A stretch of 64,000 bases of DNA from Aromatoleum bremense (GCF_017894365.1 NZ_CP059467.1:2542001-2606000), one strand, 5' to 3'; positions 44,524 to 55,163 are shown, counted from the first letter of the stretch. Numbers and translations are program-made. The notes: a model not told the origin generated them from the sequence alone.

Positions 44524-45327
44524 TCAGGCGCGGCCGAGATCGGCTTCCACCTTGCGCACGAGCTCGACGAGACGCGGGCCGACCTCGTCGATGAGCCGCT
44601 CGCGCGACAGCAGGAAAGCCGGGCCGCCGCAGTTGAATGCCATCGCGCGCTCGCCGTCGACGCCGGTCATCGGCACGCCGACCGCGTGTACGTCCTTCTG
44701 CCAGTCGCCGGCGGACACGACGAAACCGCGCTCGTGGTAGTCGCGCAGCGCCTGCTCGATGCCGGCTTTGACGCGCGGCCAGTTTTCCTCGTCGCGCAGG
44801 CGGATGTGATCCATCAGGTAGTCGCGCTCGCCCTGCGGCAGGCCGCACAGCAGCGCGCGCCCGACCGCGGAGGTCGCGAGCGGGATGCGCGAGCCGACGT
44901 CCAGGCGCAGCGTGACGTTCGCGCTGCTGCGGCAGCTCTCGATATAGACGACGCTCAGGCGGTCGCGCGCGCCGATCGACACCGACACCTGCGCGTACTC
45001 GGACAGCTCTTCCATGTACGGCCGCGCGACCTTGCGCACGTCGAGGTTCGACAGCAGCGCGTAGCCGAGTGCGAGCACACCGGCGGCGAGACGGTAGGTG
45101 CCGCGGCTCTCGGAAAAACCGAGGTAGCCGAGCTTGGTCAGCGTGTGGGTGAGCCTTGATACGGTCGGTTTCGGCAGACCGGTGCGGCGCGCCAGTTCGG
45201 CGTTGCTCAGTTCGGTATCGCCGGGGCGGAAGCAGCGCAGCAACTCAAGGCCGCGCGCGAGCGCGTTGACGAACTGGCGGTCCTTGCTTTCCTCGTCGTC
45301 GGCAAATACCTGGATGTCGTCATCCAT
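44524..45327 (-). CDS. IclR-family transcriptional regulator
   Basis: Probable regulator of the alicyclic-acid genes, 267 aa. The N-terminal winged helix-turn-helix (residues about 20-85) has FVNALARGLELLRCF and LSNAELARRTGLPKPTVSRL. The effector domain follows with SVVYIESCRSSANVTLRLDVGSRIPL and the C-terminal MAFNCGGPAFLLS. It is divergent from badK, and the shared 240-base gap contains palindromes suited to a dimer of this family. ATG 45327 is chosen; an alternative ATG at 45381 adds 18 basic residues and neither has a strong ribosome site. Confidence 0.88.
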   Translation of the reverse strand: MDDDIQVFADDEESKDRQFVNALARGLELLRCFRPGDTELSNAELARRTGLPKPTVSRLTHTLTKLGYLGFSESRGTYRLAAGVLALGYALLSNLDVRKVARPYMEELSEYAQVSVSIGARDRLSVVYIESCRSSANVTLRLDVGSRIPLATSAVGRALLCGLPQGERDYLMDHIRLRDEENWPRVKAGIEQALRDYHERGFVVSAGDWQKDVHAVGVPMTGVDGERAMAFNCGGPAFLLSRERLIDEVGPRLVELVRKVEADLGRA

Positions 45328-45390
45328 AAGAAAAGTCCCAGGGTTCCGCGTAGCGGTTTTCAGTTTCGTTTTCGCCGGCATGGTGGCACG

Positions 45391-45553
45391 GCGAATTCGC
45401 ACGTGTCAATTCAAATGCGGCACCATGATTCGCACAGCGAAACAGATAGCTGACGCGGCCAATATCCTCCTTCGCCGCAGTATTTACAGAGGGAGGTAAA
45501 GATCGTATCGTTCATTTTATCGCGTTGTGCAAACTCACCGTTCGCAGAGCGAA
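45391..45553. promoter_or_regulatory. Putative IclR operators between the regulator and badK
   Basis: Two perfect palindromes of the form TTCGCNNNGCGAA occur at 45429-45441 (spacer ACA) and 45541-45553 (spacer AGA), 112 bases apart, with identical arms and both followed by AC. A related GCGAATTCGC lies at 45391-45400. The second 13-mer ends 16 bases before the badK ATG, a position suited to repression. Binding by the adjacent IclR protein is inferred. Confidence 0.7.
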
Positions 45554-45568
45554 ACAAAAGGGAAAGCC

Positions 45569-46339
45569 ATGGACGAAGTCCTCATCGAGCGCCCGGGGCC
45601 GGGCATCGTGCTGCTGCGCCTGAACCGGCCCGACGCCCGCAATGCGCTGAACCAGGAAGTCCGGCAGCAGCTCGCCACGCATTTCACCGCGTTCGGGCAG
45701 GATCCGGACGTGCGCTGCATCGTGCTCACCGGCGGCGACAAGTTCTTTGCGGCGGGGGCCGACATTCGCGCGATGGCCGATGCCGGGGCGATCGACATGA
45801 TGCTGCGCCATACCCATCGGCTGTGGCAGGCGATCGCGAGCTGCCCCAAGCCGGTGATCGCCGCGGTCACCGGCTACGCATGGGGCGGCGGCTGCGAGCT
45901 CGCGATGCACGCCGACATCATCGTCGCCGGCGAATCCGCGTCGTTCTGCCAGCCGGAAGTGAAGGTCGGCATCATGCCGGGTGCCGGCGGCACGCAGCGT
46001 CTCACCCGCGCGGTCGGCAAGTTCAAGGCGATGAAGATGGTCCTCACTGGCCAGCCGGTCAGTGCGCGCGACGCGCTGGAGATGGGCCTGGCGAGCGAAG
46101 TCGTCGCGGACGCGGACGTACAGGCGCATGCTCTCGAGCTTGCCGCGCAGATCGCCGCGCTGCCGCCGCTGGCGATCGCGCAGATCAAGGAAGTGCTGAT
46201 CGCGGGCCAGGACGCCTCGCTCGAGACGGCGCTGATGCTCGAGCGCAAGGCATTCCAATTGCTGTTCGCGAGCCGGGACCAGAAGGAAGGCATGCAGGCC
46301 TTTCTCGAGAAACGGAAAGCCAACTTTGAAGGAAGGTGA
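45569..46339 (+). CDS. badK: Cyclohex-1-ene-1-carboxyl-CoA hydratase (enoyl-CoA hydratase family)
   Basis: Crotonase-family enzyme of 256 aa predicted to hydrate cyclohex-1-ene-1-carboxyl-CoA to the 2-hydroxy compound, the BadH substrate. Family motifs: RLNRPDARNALNQEV, KFFAAGADIRAMADAGAIDMM (oxyanion hole, near residue 65), VTGYAWGGGCELAMHADIIVA (first catalytic Glu near 113), and CQPEVKVGIMPGAGGTQRLTRAVG (second Glu near 133). BadK rather than a general enoyl-CoA hydratase is inferred from the cluster. GGGAAAGCC precedes the ATG. It heads a three-gene operon; the next gene starts four bases after its stop. Confidence 0.83.
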   Translation: MDEVLIERPGPGIVLLRLNRPDARNALNQEVRQQLATHFTAFGQDPDVRCIVLTGGDKFFAAGADIRAMADAGAIDMMLRHTHRLWQAIASCPKPVIAAVTGYAWGGGCELAMHADIIVAGESASFCQPEVKVGIMPGAGGTQRLTRAVGKFKAMKMVLTGQPVSARDALEMGLASEVVADADVQAHALELAAQIAALPPLAIAQIKEVLIAGQDASLETALMLERKAFQLLFASRDQKEGMQAFLEKRKANFEGR

Positions 46340-46342
46340 ATC

Positions 46343-47863
46343 ATGCTCGATGCGACACGCCAGAACCTGACTCTCGGAGTCGTCGGCACCGGCCTGATGG
46401 GCCGCGGTATCGCGCAGATCGCGGTGCAGGGCGGCGTGCAGGTGCGGCTTTTCGACAGCCGCCCGCGCGCCGCGGCCGAAGCGTGCGACGCGGTCGCGCA
46501 GATGCTCGCGAAGCTCGCCGAGAAGGGCAAGCTCAGCGCCGATGACGCGCAGGCCGCGGTGGCGCGGCTGCACATCGCCGATACGCTGCAGGATCTCGCC
46601 GACTGCGAGATCGTGATCGAGGCAATCGTCGAGGATCTCGACGCCAAGCGCCAGCTGTTCCGCGACCTCGAAACGATCGTCCCCGACGCGTGTCTGCTCG
46701 CGACGAACACGTCGTCGCTGTCGGTGACATCGATCGCCGCCGGCTGCCGCGTACCCGAACGCGTCGCCGGCTTCCATTTCTTCAGCCCCGTGCCGCTGAT
46801 GAAGATCGTCGAAGTCATCGACGGCGCCTTGACCGCGCCGTGGGCCGGCGAGGCGCTGACGGTGCTCGCGCGCCGCATGGGCCACACCCCGGTGCGCGCG
46901 AAGGACACGCCGGGATTCATCGTCAATCACGCCGGGCGCGGCTATCTGACCGAAGCGCTGCGCGTCCTCGGCGAAGGCATCGCCGAAGTCCCGGCGGTCG
47001 ATGCGATCCTGCGCGATGCGGCGGGTTTTCGCATGGGGCCGTGCGAACTCCTCGACCTCACCGGGCTCGATGTTTCGCATCCGGTCATGGAGTCGATCTA
47101 CGCGCAGTACTACCAGGAGCCGCGTTTCCGTCCGTCGCCGCTGACGCGCACGCGCCTCGCCGCAGGGCTGCTCGGGCGCAAGAGCGGGCGCGGCTTCTAT
47201 ACGTATACGAACGGCCAGGCCGAGCCGGTCGCGACGCCGGCGGTGCCCGCCCTGACGCAGACGCCGATCTGGGTCAGCCCGAGCGATCCGGTGCGGCACG
47301 CCCGCGTGCTGACGCTGCTCGCCGGGCGCGGCATCCCGATCGATTACGGCGAGCGGCCGGGCGACAGCTCGGTGTGCCTCGTGCTGCCGGTCGGCTTTGA
47401 TACCACGACGACCGCGCTCGCCGAAGGGCTCGACCCGTCGCGCACGCTCGCGCTCGATCCGCTGTTTCTCGACGGCCACCTGACGCTGATGACGAACCCG
47501 CTGACGACGTCCGCGGCGCGCGACGCCGCGTGGGCCGCGCTCGCAGGCGAAGACACCGTGGTTTCGGTGATCCACGACAGCCCGGGCTTCGTCGCGCAGC
47601 GCGTCGTCGCGATGATCGTCAATATCGGCTGCGACATCGCCCAGCAGCGCATCGCCACCCCCGACGACATCGACTGCGCAGTCCGGCTCGGCCTCGGCTA
47701 CCCGAAAGGCCCGCTCGCGATGGGCGACGCACTCGGCGCCGCCACGGTGCTGACGATCCTCGAGCGGCTCCACGATTTCTACCACGACCCGCGCTACCGC
47801 CCGAGTCCGTGGCTGATCCGGCGCGCGCGTCTTGGCGTGTCGCTGCTGACTCCCGAAAACTGA
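46343..47863 (+). CDS. 3-hydroxyacyl-CoA dehydrogenase (PaaH-like, two-domain)
   Basis: NAD-dependent beta-oxidation enzyme of 506 aa. The Rossmann motif GVVGTGLMGRGIAQIAVQGG is at residues 11-30. The catalytic His lies in AGFHFFSPVPLMKIVEVI (near 140) and the partner Glu in ATNTSSLSVTSI and EVI context. The C-terminal dimerisation domain KDTPGFIVNHAGRGYLTEALR is followed by a second, partly degenerate copy (HDSPGFVAQRVVAMIVNIG), as in PaaH/FadB2-type double forms. It probably oxidises 3-hydroxypimeloyl-CoA or shorter products after ring opening. It lies between badK and the thiolase with very short gaps. Confidence 0.87.
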   Translation: MLDATRQNLTLGVVGTGLMGRGIAQIAVQGGVQVRLFDSRPRAAAEACDAVAQMLAKLAEKGKLSADDAQAAVARLHIADTLQDLADCEIVIEAIVEDLDAKRQLFRDLETIVPDACLLATNTSSLSVTSIAAGCRVPERVAGFHFFSPVPLMKIVEVIDGALTAPWAGEALTVLARRMGHTPVRAKDTPGFIVNHAGRGYLTEALRVLGEGIAEVPAVDAILRDAAGFRMGPCELLDLTGLDVSHPVMESIYAQYYQEPRFRPSPLTRTRLAAGLLGRKSGRGFYTYTNGQAEPVATPAVPALTQTPIWVSPSDPVRHARVLTLLAGRGIPIDYGERPGDSSVCLVLPVGFDTTTTALAEGLDPSRTLALDPLFLDGHLTLMTNPLTTSAARDAAWAALAGEDTVVSVIHDSPGFVAQRVVAMIVNIGCDIAQQRIATPDDIDCAVRLGLGYPKGPLAMGDALGAATVLTILERLHDFYHDPRYRPSPWLIRRARLGVSLLTPEN

Positions 47864-47889
47864 ACCTGCTCTCCCTACAAGGACTATTG

Positions 47890-49098
47890 ATGCTCGACGC
47901 TTACATTTACGCTGGTCTGCGCTCCCCGATCGGCCGCCACGCCGGCAAGCTCGCCGCGGTTCGCCCCGACGACCTCGTCGCGACCGTGATCCGCGAAGTG
48001 CTCGCCCGCTCGCCGTTCCAGGGCGCCGACGTTGAGGACGTGATCCTCGGCTGCGCTGCCCAGGCCGGGGAGGATTCGCGCAACGTCGCACGCCATGCGG
48101 CGCTGCTCGCCGGCCTGCCGACCACGGTTGCCGGCCAGACGATCAACCGCCTGTGCGGCAGCGGCCTCGCCGCCGTGCTTGACAGCGCGCGCGCGGTGAC
48201 CTGCGGCGAAGGCGATCTCTACCTCGCCGGCGGCGTCGAAAGCATGAGCCGCGCGCCTTTCGTCGTCGCGAAGGCCGAATCCGCGTACAGCCGCGATTTC
48301 AAGGTGTTCGACACGACGATCGGGGCGCGCTTCCCGAATCCGCGCCTCGTCGAGCAGTACGGCAACGACAGCATGCCGGAGACCGGCGACAACGTCGCCG
48401 CCGAGTTCGGCATCACGCGAGACGCAGCGGATCGCTTCGCCGCCGCGTCGCAGGCGAAATACGCTGCAGCGAAAGAAGCCGGCTTCTATGCCGGCGAGAT
48501 CCTTCCGATCTCGGTGCCGACCGGGCGCAAGACACCGCCGCTGGTCGTCGCCGAGGACGAGCATCCGCGGCCCGAATCGACGTACGACGCGCTCGCGAAA
48601 CTGAAGCCGCTGTTCGCCGACGGCGTCGTCACCGCCGGCAACGCGTCGGGCATCAACGACGGCGCGGCCGCGCTGATCGTCGGGAGCCGCGCAGTCGGCG
48701 AGCGGGCGGGCGCGGCGCCGATGGCGCGCATCCTCGGCGGCGCGGTCGCCGGCGTCGAGCCTCGCATCATGGGCGTCGGACCGGCCTACGCGATCCCGAA
48801 GGCGCTCGCGCGCGCCGGGCTGACGCTCAAGGACATGGACGTCATCGAGATCAACGAGGCGTTCGCGCCGCAGGTGCTCGGCTGCCTGAAGCTGCTCGAC
48901 GTCGCGTTCGACGATCCGCGCGTCAATCCGAACGGCGGCGCGATCGCGATCGGCCATCCGCTCGGCGCGTCCGGCGCGCGGATCGCGCTGTCGGCCGCGC
49001 GCGAACTCGAGCGCCGCGGCGGGCGTTACGCAGTCGTCAGCCTGTGCATCGGCGTCGGCCACGGCATTGCGCTGGTCATCGAACGCGTTCCGGCGTGA
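47890..49098 (+). CDS. Acetyl-CoA acyltransferase (thiolase)
   Basis: Degradative thiolase of 402 aa expected to cleave 3-ketopimeloyl-CoA or other 3-ketoacyl-CoAs. The acyl-accepting Cys is in INRLCGSGLAAVLD near residue 89. The NEAFAPQ motif follows near 320, the catalytic His in AIAIGHPLGASGARI near 355, and the second Cys in SLCIGVGHGIALVIE near the C-terminus, where the common CIGGGQG reads CIGVGHG. ACAAGGACTATTG precedes the ATG. Last gene of the badK operon. Confidence 0.92.
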   Translation: MLDAYIYAGLRSPIGRHAGKLAAVRPDDLVATVIREVLARSPFQGADVEDVILGCAAQAGEDSRNVARHAALLAGLPTTVAGQTINRLCGSGLAAVLDSARAVTCGEGDLYLAGGVESMSRAPFVVAKAESAYSRDFKVFDTTIGARFPNPRLVEQYGNDSMPETGDNVAAEFGITRDAADRFAAASQAKYAAAKEAGFYAGEILPISVPTGRKTPPLVVAEDEHPRPESTYDALAKLKPLFADGVVTAGNASGINDGAAALIVGSRAVGERAGAAPMARILGGAVAGVEPRIMGVGPAYAIPKALARAGLTLKDMDVIEINEAFAPQVLGCLKLLDVAFDDPRVNPNGGAIAIGHPLGASGARIALSAARELERRGGRYAVVSLCIGVGHGIALVIERVPA

Positions 49099-49174
49099 TC
49101 GCCGCAGGATGCCGGGGGCCCGCGCCCCGGCATCCTGCTAAACTCGGGCGAATTCATCCATCAAGGATTTCGCC

Positions 49175-50701
49175 ATGGTCGAGCCGCTCTTGATCGCCCG
49201 GACCGGGAACAAGGACATCAACCTGCTGCCACGGCTCGCCAACCGGCACGGCCTGATCGCCGGCGCGACCGGGACCGGCAAGACGGTGACGCTGCAGAAA
49301 ATGGCCGAATCCTTCGCGAGCATCGGCGTGCCGGTGTTCGTTGCCGACATCAAGGGCGACCTGTCCGGCATCGGGGCGCCCGGCGTCGCGAGCGACAAGC
49401 TGCTGCAGCGGCTCGCCGCGATCGGCATCACCGACTACATGCCGCGCGCCAACACCGTCGTGTTCTGGGACGTGTTCGGCGAGTCCGGCCACCCGGTGCG
49501 CGCGACGGTGTCCGACATGGGGCCGCTGCTGCTCGCGCGCCTGCTGAACCTCAACGACACGCAGTCCGGCGTGCTGCAACTGGTGTTCCGCATCGCCGAC
49601 GACAACGGCCTGCTGCTGCTCGATCTCAAGGACCTGCGCGCGATGGTCCGCCACGTCGGCGACAACGCGAAAGCCTTCACGACCGAATACGGCAACGTCT
49701 CGGCGGCGTCGATCGGCGCGATCCAACGCGGCCTGCTGGCGCTTGAGGAGCAGGGCGGCGACCGGTTCTTCGGCGAGCCGATGCTCGATCTGGCCGATCT
49801 GATGCAGACCGACGCCGAGGGCCGCGGCGTCATCAACGTGCTCGCCGCCGACAAGCTGTACCACTCGCCGGCGCTGTATTCGACTTTCCTGCTGTGGATG
49901 CTCGCGGAGCTTTTCGAGCAGCTGCCCGAAGTCGGCGACCTCGACCGGCCGAAGCTGGTGTTCTTCTTCGACGAGGCGCACCTGCTGTTCGACGACGCGC
50001 CGAAGGCCCTCGTCGACAAGGTCGAGCAGGTCGTGCGGCTGATCCGCTCGAAAGGCGTCGGCGTGTATTTCGTCACCCAGAACCCGCTCGACGTGCCCGA
50101 GTCCGTGCTCGGCCAGCTCGGCAACCGCGTCCAGCACGCGTTGCGCGCTTTCACGCCGCGCGACCAGAAAGCCGTCAAGACCGCGGCCGAGACGATGCGC
50201 GCGAACCCGACGTTCGACGCCGCAACGGCCATCACTGAGCTGGGCGTCGGCGAAGCGCTGGTGTCCTTCCTCGATGAAAAAGGCCGTCCCGAAATCGTCG
50301 AACGCGCTTCGGTCATCGCGCCCGCGTCGCGGCTCGGCGCGCTGACGGCCGACGAGCGCAGCCAGGCGATCCGCGGCTCGGTGCTGTACGGCCATTACGA
50401 GAAGCTGCTCGACCGTGAATCCGCGTACGAAATGCTGCGGGCGCAGGCGGCTGCCGCGACCGCGGCGGATGCAGCGCAGGCTTCCGGGTCCGGCCCGGCG
50501 GAAGGTTCGGGGCCGGGCGGCCTGATGGGCGGAATGGGCGACATCCTGTTCGGCTCGACCGGCCCGCGCGGCGGCCAGCGCGACGGTCTCGTCGATATCG
50601 CGGCGAAGACCGTCGCGCGCACGATCGGCAGTTCGGTTGGGCGGCAGATCGTGCGCGGCCTGCTCGGCTCGCTGTTCGGCGGAAGCAGCCGCAAGCGCTG
50701 A
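49175..50701 (+). CDS. HerA-like ATPase, DUF853 (YjgR) type
   Basis: FtsK/HerA-superfamily NTPase of 508 aa. Walker [17 protein letters not shown] is at residues 30-45, Walker [13 protein letters not shown] near 265, and the sensor or arginine region in [23 protein letters not shown] near 290. The C-terminus is Gly-rich (residues about 435-465) followed by [22 protein letters not shown]. The DUF853 family is widespread and its function is not established; HerA relatives translocate DNA in repair or defence. No NurA nuclease is next to it. AAGGATTTCGCC precedes the ATG. Confidence 0.85.
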   Translation: MVEPLLIARTGNKDINLLPRLANRHGLIAGATGTGKTVTLQKMAESFASIGVPVFVADIKGDLSGIGAPGVASDKLLQRLAAIGITDYMPRANTVVFWDVFGESGHPVRATVSDMGPLLLARLLNLNDTQSGVLQLVFRIADDNGLLLLDLKDLRAMVRHVGDNAKAFTTEYGNVSAASIGAIQRGLLALEEQGGDRFFGEPMLDLADLMQTDAEGRGVINVLAADKLYHSPALYSTFLLWMLAELFEQLPEVGDLDRPKLVFFFDEAHLLFDDAPKALVDKVEQVVRLIRSKGVGVYFVTQNPLDVPESVLGQLGNRVQHALRAFTPRDQKAVKTAAETMRANPTFDAATAITELGVGEALVSFLDEKGRPEIVERASVIAPASRLGALTADERSQAIRGSVLYGHYEKLLDRESAYEMLRAQAAAATAADAAQASGSGPAEGSGPGGLMGGMGDILFGSTGPRGGQRDGLVDIAAKTVARTIGSSVGRQIVRGLLGSLFGGSSRKR

Positions 50702-50805
50702 TATCCGCGTGCGCCAGTCCCGCAGCGGGCGGGTGGCGGGTCGGCGGGCACTGATGACGGGTGGCGCGGGTCCAATCGCCACCCATTGTCAGCTGGAGGT
50801 CCGCG

Positions 50806-51102
50806 ATGACGCCACAATCCGTTGAATCATTGATTGCCGAGATCGAGGCCGAAGACCGGGTTGATCTGGGTGGCCTTGCCCTCGACGAGCATGAAGCGCG
50901 CAGCCTGATGGCGAACCACTTCTGCGAGCTCGACCGCAAGCTCGCCGAGCACGGCCTCAGTATCGAAGCGCGGCTGGAAGTGATGGCGGCGATCGCCGCG
51001 CACACCATGGTCGAGAACATGGCGCTGCACTTGGGTCGGCTGCGCAGCGCGGCGGGGCGCGAGGATTTTCATCGCTGGATGCGACGGCACGGCATCGGCT
51101 GA
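50806..51102 (+). CDS. Small helical protein of unknown function
   Basis: A 98-aa acidic protein, not recognised. It appears mostly helical (SVESLIAEIEAEDRV, LEVMAAIAAHTMVENMALHL, EDFHRWMRRHGIG) with no signal or membrane segment. GGAGG at 50795-50799 sets the start at 50806; an upstream in-frame start at 50761 lacks a ribosome site. Codon use looks like that of the neighbouring genes. It is convergent with the DUF2182 gene, about 10 bases between stops. Confidence 0.6.
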   Translation: MTPQSVESLIAEIEAEDRVDLGGLALDEHEARSLMANHFCELDRKLAEHGLSIEARLEVMAAIAAHTMVENMALHLGRLRSAAGREDFHRWMRRHGIG

Positions 51103-51112
51103 GCGGTCGCGG

Positions 51113-51895
51113 CTATTGCCAGCTCCACGCGTGATCGAGCGCGATCGCCGCCGCCCACAGCAGCAGTGCGAGGCCGAGCGGGGTCGATAGCCGCCGACCC
51201 CATGCGACGTTCTTCTCGATCGCCATGATCGCGGCGAGCGCGAGCATCCAGCCGATGCTTCCGGTGCCGACCGCGAACATCAGCAGCATCAGCGCCCAGC
51301 AGCAGCCGACGCAGAACACTCCGTGGTGCGCTCCGATCGCCAGCGACTGCACGACCGGGTTGCCGCCGCGCCAATGCTGGATCACGAACCCGACGGGCGC
51401 ACGACAGCGTTCGAGGCAGCGGTATTTCAGCGTCGAGAACTGGAAGGCGCCGGCGACGGCGAGCGGTCCGGCGCCGAACACCCAAGGGTTCGCCTGCAGC
51501 CACGCGACGCGCTCGAGCAGCGCGTGCAGCCTGAGGTCGAACAGGTGCGCTGCGAGGCCGAAAGCGAGCCATACGGCGAGATAGCCGGCGACGACGAGGG
51601 CGACGAGCTGCCCCGCGTCGGTGCGCCGGGCGGTCATGCGGCGGAACGCGTCGAGCAGCGGCAGCGTCGTCGGGAGCATCATCGCCGTCGTCATCAGCAG
51701 CCAGCCGGTGACATATACCGACGACTGCAGCAGCACGGACGACCACGCCGCGTCGTGCACGAGACCGCCGAGTTCGGCGTGGTTCAGGTAGCGCCCATAA
51801 GGCGAGCGCTCCCACAGCCACAACGCGAGCCATGCCAGGATGATCAGCACGGCGAACGCGGCATTGAACGCGCCGCGGCGGGAGATCGGTTCCAT
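51113..51895 (-). CDS. DUF2182 polytopic membrane protein
   Basis: Integral membrane protein of 260 aa with about seven hydrophobic segments, annotated in the DUF2182 family as a putative metal-binding membrane protein. Conserved family features visible: MTTAMMLPTTLPLLDAFRRM in the second segment, FQFSTLKYRCLERCRAP, then GAHHGVFCVGCCWALMLLMFAVG with paired Cys and His, and MAIEKNVAWGRRLS at the end. The Cys/His/Met content supports a metal role, but none is proved. Start 51895 is chosen at the first hydrophobic-domain Met; the frame is open further upstream into the DUF1326 gene. Confidence 0.75.
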   Translation of the reverse strand: MEPISRRGAFNAAFAVLIILAWLALWLWERSPYGRYLNHAELGGLVHDAAWSSVLLQSSVYVTGWLLMTTAMMLPTTLPLLDAFRRMTARRTDAGQLVALVVAGYLAVWLAFGLAAHLFDLRLHALLERVAWLQANPWVFGAGPLAVAGAFQFSTLKYRCLERCRAPVGFVIQHWRGGNPVVQSLAIGAHHGVFCVGCCWALMLLMFAVGTGSIGWMLALAAIMAIEKNVAWGRRLSTPLGLALLLWAAAIALDHAWSWQ

Positions 51896-51974
51896 CAGCG
51901 ATGCTCCGCGGATCGGCCCCGTGCCGTCCGCCGGAGGTTGATTCGCATCGGGGACAGGCGGCACGCCGGCGGAC

Positions 51975-52577
51975 TCAGCCTGCGAAGCGGAAGCTGCCCT
52001 GCGCCGAGTTGTGTCCCTGAAGATCGACGTTGATGCCGAGCGCATCAGCTTTGGCCCAGTACTTCGGCGCCCGCCCGACGTAGGTCGGCGAGCCGGGGAT
52101 CGTTGAGAAGATCGTGTCGCTCAGCACCGTCGGCCGGTTGTCTGCGCCGCGCGCGACCTCGAGATCCGCTTCGACCTTGTCGCCGATGCGCAGCCGCCCC
52201 GAGCCTTCCGTGACGTCGAACTGGATTTTGACGCGTTCGACGGCGACGACCTCGCCGACCAGTTGCGCGAGGTCGGCAATCGGCCCGCCGAGCTTGCCGG
52301 TGAACACCGACAGCAAGGCCTCCTCCTGTGCCGGGCTCGCGTTTTCGTCGACGAACGCGAGGGCGCGCCAGTTGCCCTTCAGCACATTGCCGGGGATGTG
52401 CGCGAGCATGCCGAAAGTGAGACCGGAAACGTCGGTACCCGCGACGTCGCCCTTGTCGATATGCCAGGCTAGGGTGCCGTCGCAGGTTCCGCCATCCGGG
52501 TCGTCGCCGATCCAGCACGGGCAGACGGCCTTGCAGGTGCACACTTCGAGCATCCGCCCTTCGATCTGATATGCCAT
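51975..52577 (-). CDS. DUF1326 protein
   Basis: Soluble protein of 200 aa. It begins MAYQIEGRMLEVCTCKAVCPCWIGDDPDGGTC in outline, the family hallmark with clustered Cys (C-x-C-x3-C-x-C). No signal peptide. DUF1326 genes commonly sit beside DUF2182 genes, as here, 80 bases upstream on the same strand, which suggests a joint role, possibly in metal handling (inference). AAGGAGAATCGTC precedes the ATG. Confidence 0.78.
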   Translation of the reverse strand: MAYQIEGRMLEVCTCKAVCPCWIGDDPDGGTCDGTLAWHIDKGDVAGTDVSGLTFGMLAHIPGNVLKGNWRALAFVDENASPAQEEALLSVFTGKLGGPIADLAQLVGEVVAVERVKIQFDVTEGSGRLRIGDKVEADLEVARGADNRPTVLSDTIFSTIPGSPTYVGRAPKYWAKADALGINVDLQGHNSAQGSFRFAG

Positions 52578-52746
52578 GACGATTCTCCTTGCTCGTGCAT
52601 GCATCGCGATGTGGGCATGTGCAACGCTCTCGTCGATCAGAATGAGGGTCGGCGGGGGCAGGGGCCGCGCCCGTTGGGGGGTAAGAAGCGCTCTCCTCTC
52701 ACCCAATCCCGTTATAGCCGCGGCCCTGACCCTGTCAATACGCGCT

Positions 52747-53580
52747 TCAGGCCAGCTTCAGCCGCTCGCAGATCGCCGTCGTCAGGCTCGCCTGGTTCAT
52801 GCTGTAGAAGTGCAGGCCCGGCGCTCCGGCGGCGAGCAGGCGTTCGCACAGCTCGGTGACGACGTCGAGACCGAACGCGCGGATCGACTCCGCGTCGTCG
52901 CCGTAGGCTTCGAACTTCTTGCGCATCCAGCGCGGGATCTCGGCGCCGCACGCGTCGGAGAAGCGCGCGAGCTTCGAGAAGCTGCCGATCGGCATGATGC
53001 CGGGGACGATCGGGATGTCGAGGCCCATCGCGCGGACTTCACTGACGAAGTGGAGGTATGCGTCGAAGTTGTAGAAGTACTGCGTGATCGCCGAATCGGC
53101 GCCGGCCTCGGCCTTGCGCTTGAACGCGAGCAGGTCGTCGCGCGGACTTTTGGCCTGCGGGTGCCATTCGGGATAGGCCGCGACCTCGATGCGGAAGCGG
53201 TCGCCGGTCTCCGTGCGGATGAATTCCACCAGCTCGCTGGCGTAGCGGAACTCTCCCGCGTCGCCGACGCCAGACGGCAGGTCGCCGCGCAACGCGACGA
53301 TGCGGCGGATGCCGGCGGCGGCGTAGTCGGCGAGGATCTCGCGGATGCCTTCGCGCGTCGAGCCGATGCACGACAGGTGCGGCGCGGCCTCGAAGCCGTC
53401 GGCGGCGATTTCCCTGACGGTCGCGAACGTGCGTTCGCGCGTCGAGCCGCCCGCGCCGTAGGTCACCGAAAAGAACGCCGGCTTGAGGCGCGCGAGTTTC
53501 GCGCGCGTCGCGGCGAGCTTGTCGACGCCGTCGGGCGTCTGCGGCGGGAAGAATTCGATCGAAAGTTCGGGTCTGTGCAT
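52747..53580 (-). CDS. metF: 5,10-methylenetetrahydrofolate reductase
   Basis: FAD enzyme that makes 5-methyltetrahydrofolate for methionine synthesis, 277 aa. MetF signatures: LSIEFFPPQTPDG at residues 6-18, FFSVTYGAGGSTRERT with the family Thr/Gly loop, PHLSCIGSTREGIREIL, IVALRGDLPSG, and ITQYFYNFDAYLHFV near 190. It follows ahcY by 12 bases, so both should be under the SAH riboswitch in front of ahcY, linking removal of S-adenosylhomocysteine to methionine regeneration. Confidence 0.95.
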   Translation of the reverse strand: MHRPELSIEFFPPQTPDGVDKLAATRAKLARLKPAFFSVTYGAGGSTRERTFATVREIAADGFEAAPHLSCIGSTREGIREILADYAAAGIRRIVALRGDLPSGVGDAGEFRYASELVEFIRTETGDRFRIEVAAYPEWHPQAKSPRDDLLAFKRKAEAGADSAITQYFYNFDAYLHFVSEVRAMGLDIPIVPGIMPIGSFSKLARFSDACGAEIPRWMRKKFEAYGDDAESIRAFGLDVVTELCERLLAAGAPGLHFYSMNQASLTTAICERLKLA

Positions 53581-53592
53581 GATGCGCCCCGA

Positions 53593-55005
<1,413 letters not shown>

Positions 55006-55079
55006 GTGAGTTCCTTGAACGTGTGGCCGGGAAGGGGTGCTGCGGTGAGCTCACCTTGTCACCCCGTGCCCGGCACGGG

Positions 55080-55150
55080 TTAAGGTGAGCGCAGTTGCGG
55101 AAAATGAGCCGAGCCTGGGACGAAAGAAAGTCTCGCAGCGCTCCTCGGCA
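55080..55150 (-). promoter_or_regulatory. S-adenosylhomocysteine (SAH) riboswitch
   Basis: On the minus strand the known SAH aptamer consensus is present: GCCGAGGAGCGCTGC (55149-55135), then CCCAGGCTCGGC (55119-55108), which pairs with the first segment, then GCAACTGCGCTCACC (55098-55084), which can pair with GGAGCGC. A TATAAT box at 55163-55158 puts the transcript start at about the first aptamer base. This class turns on ahcY when SAH accumulates. Confidence 0.9.
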
Positions 55151-55163
55151 GGGCGGGATTATA

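Noticed and set aside
45512..48091. Long antisense open frame across badK and the 3-hydroxyacyl-CoA dehydrogenase (and a similar one over ahcY-metF, 52576-55083)
   Set aside because: No recognisable domain, low-complexity Arg/Ala/Asp composition, and complete overlap with conserved genes.
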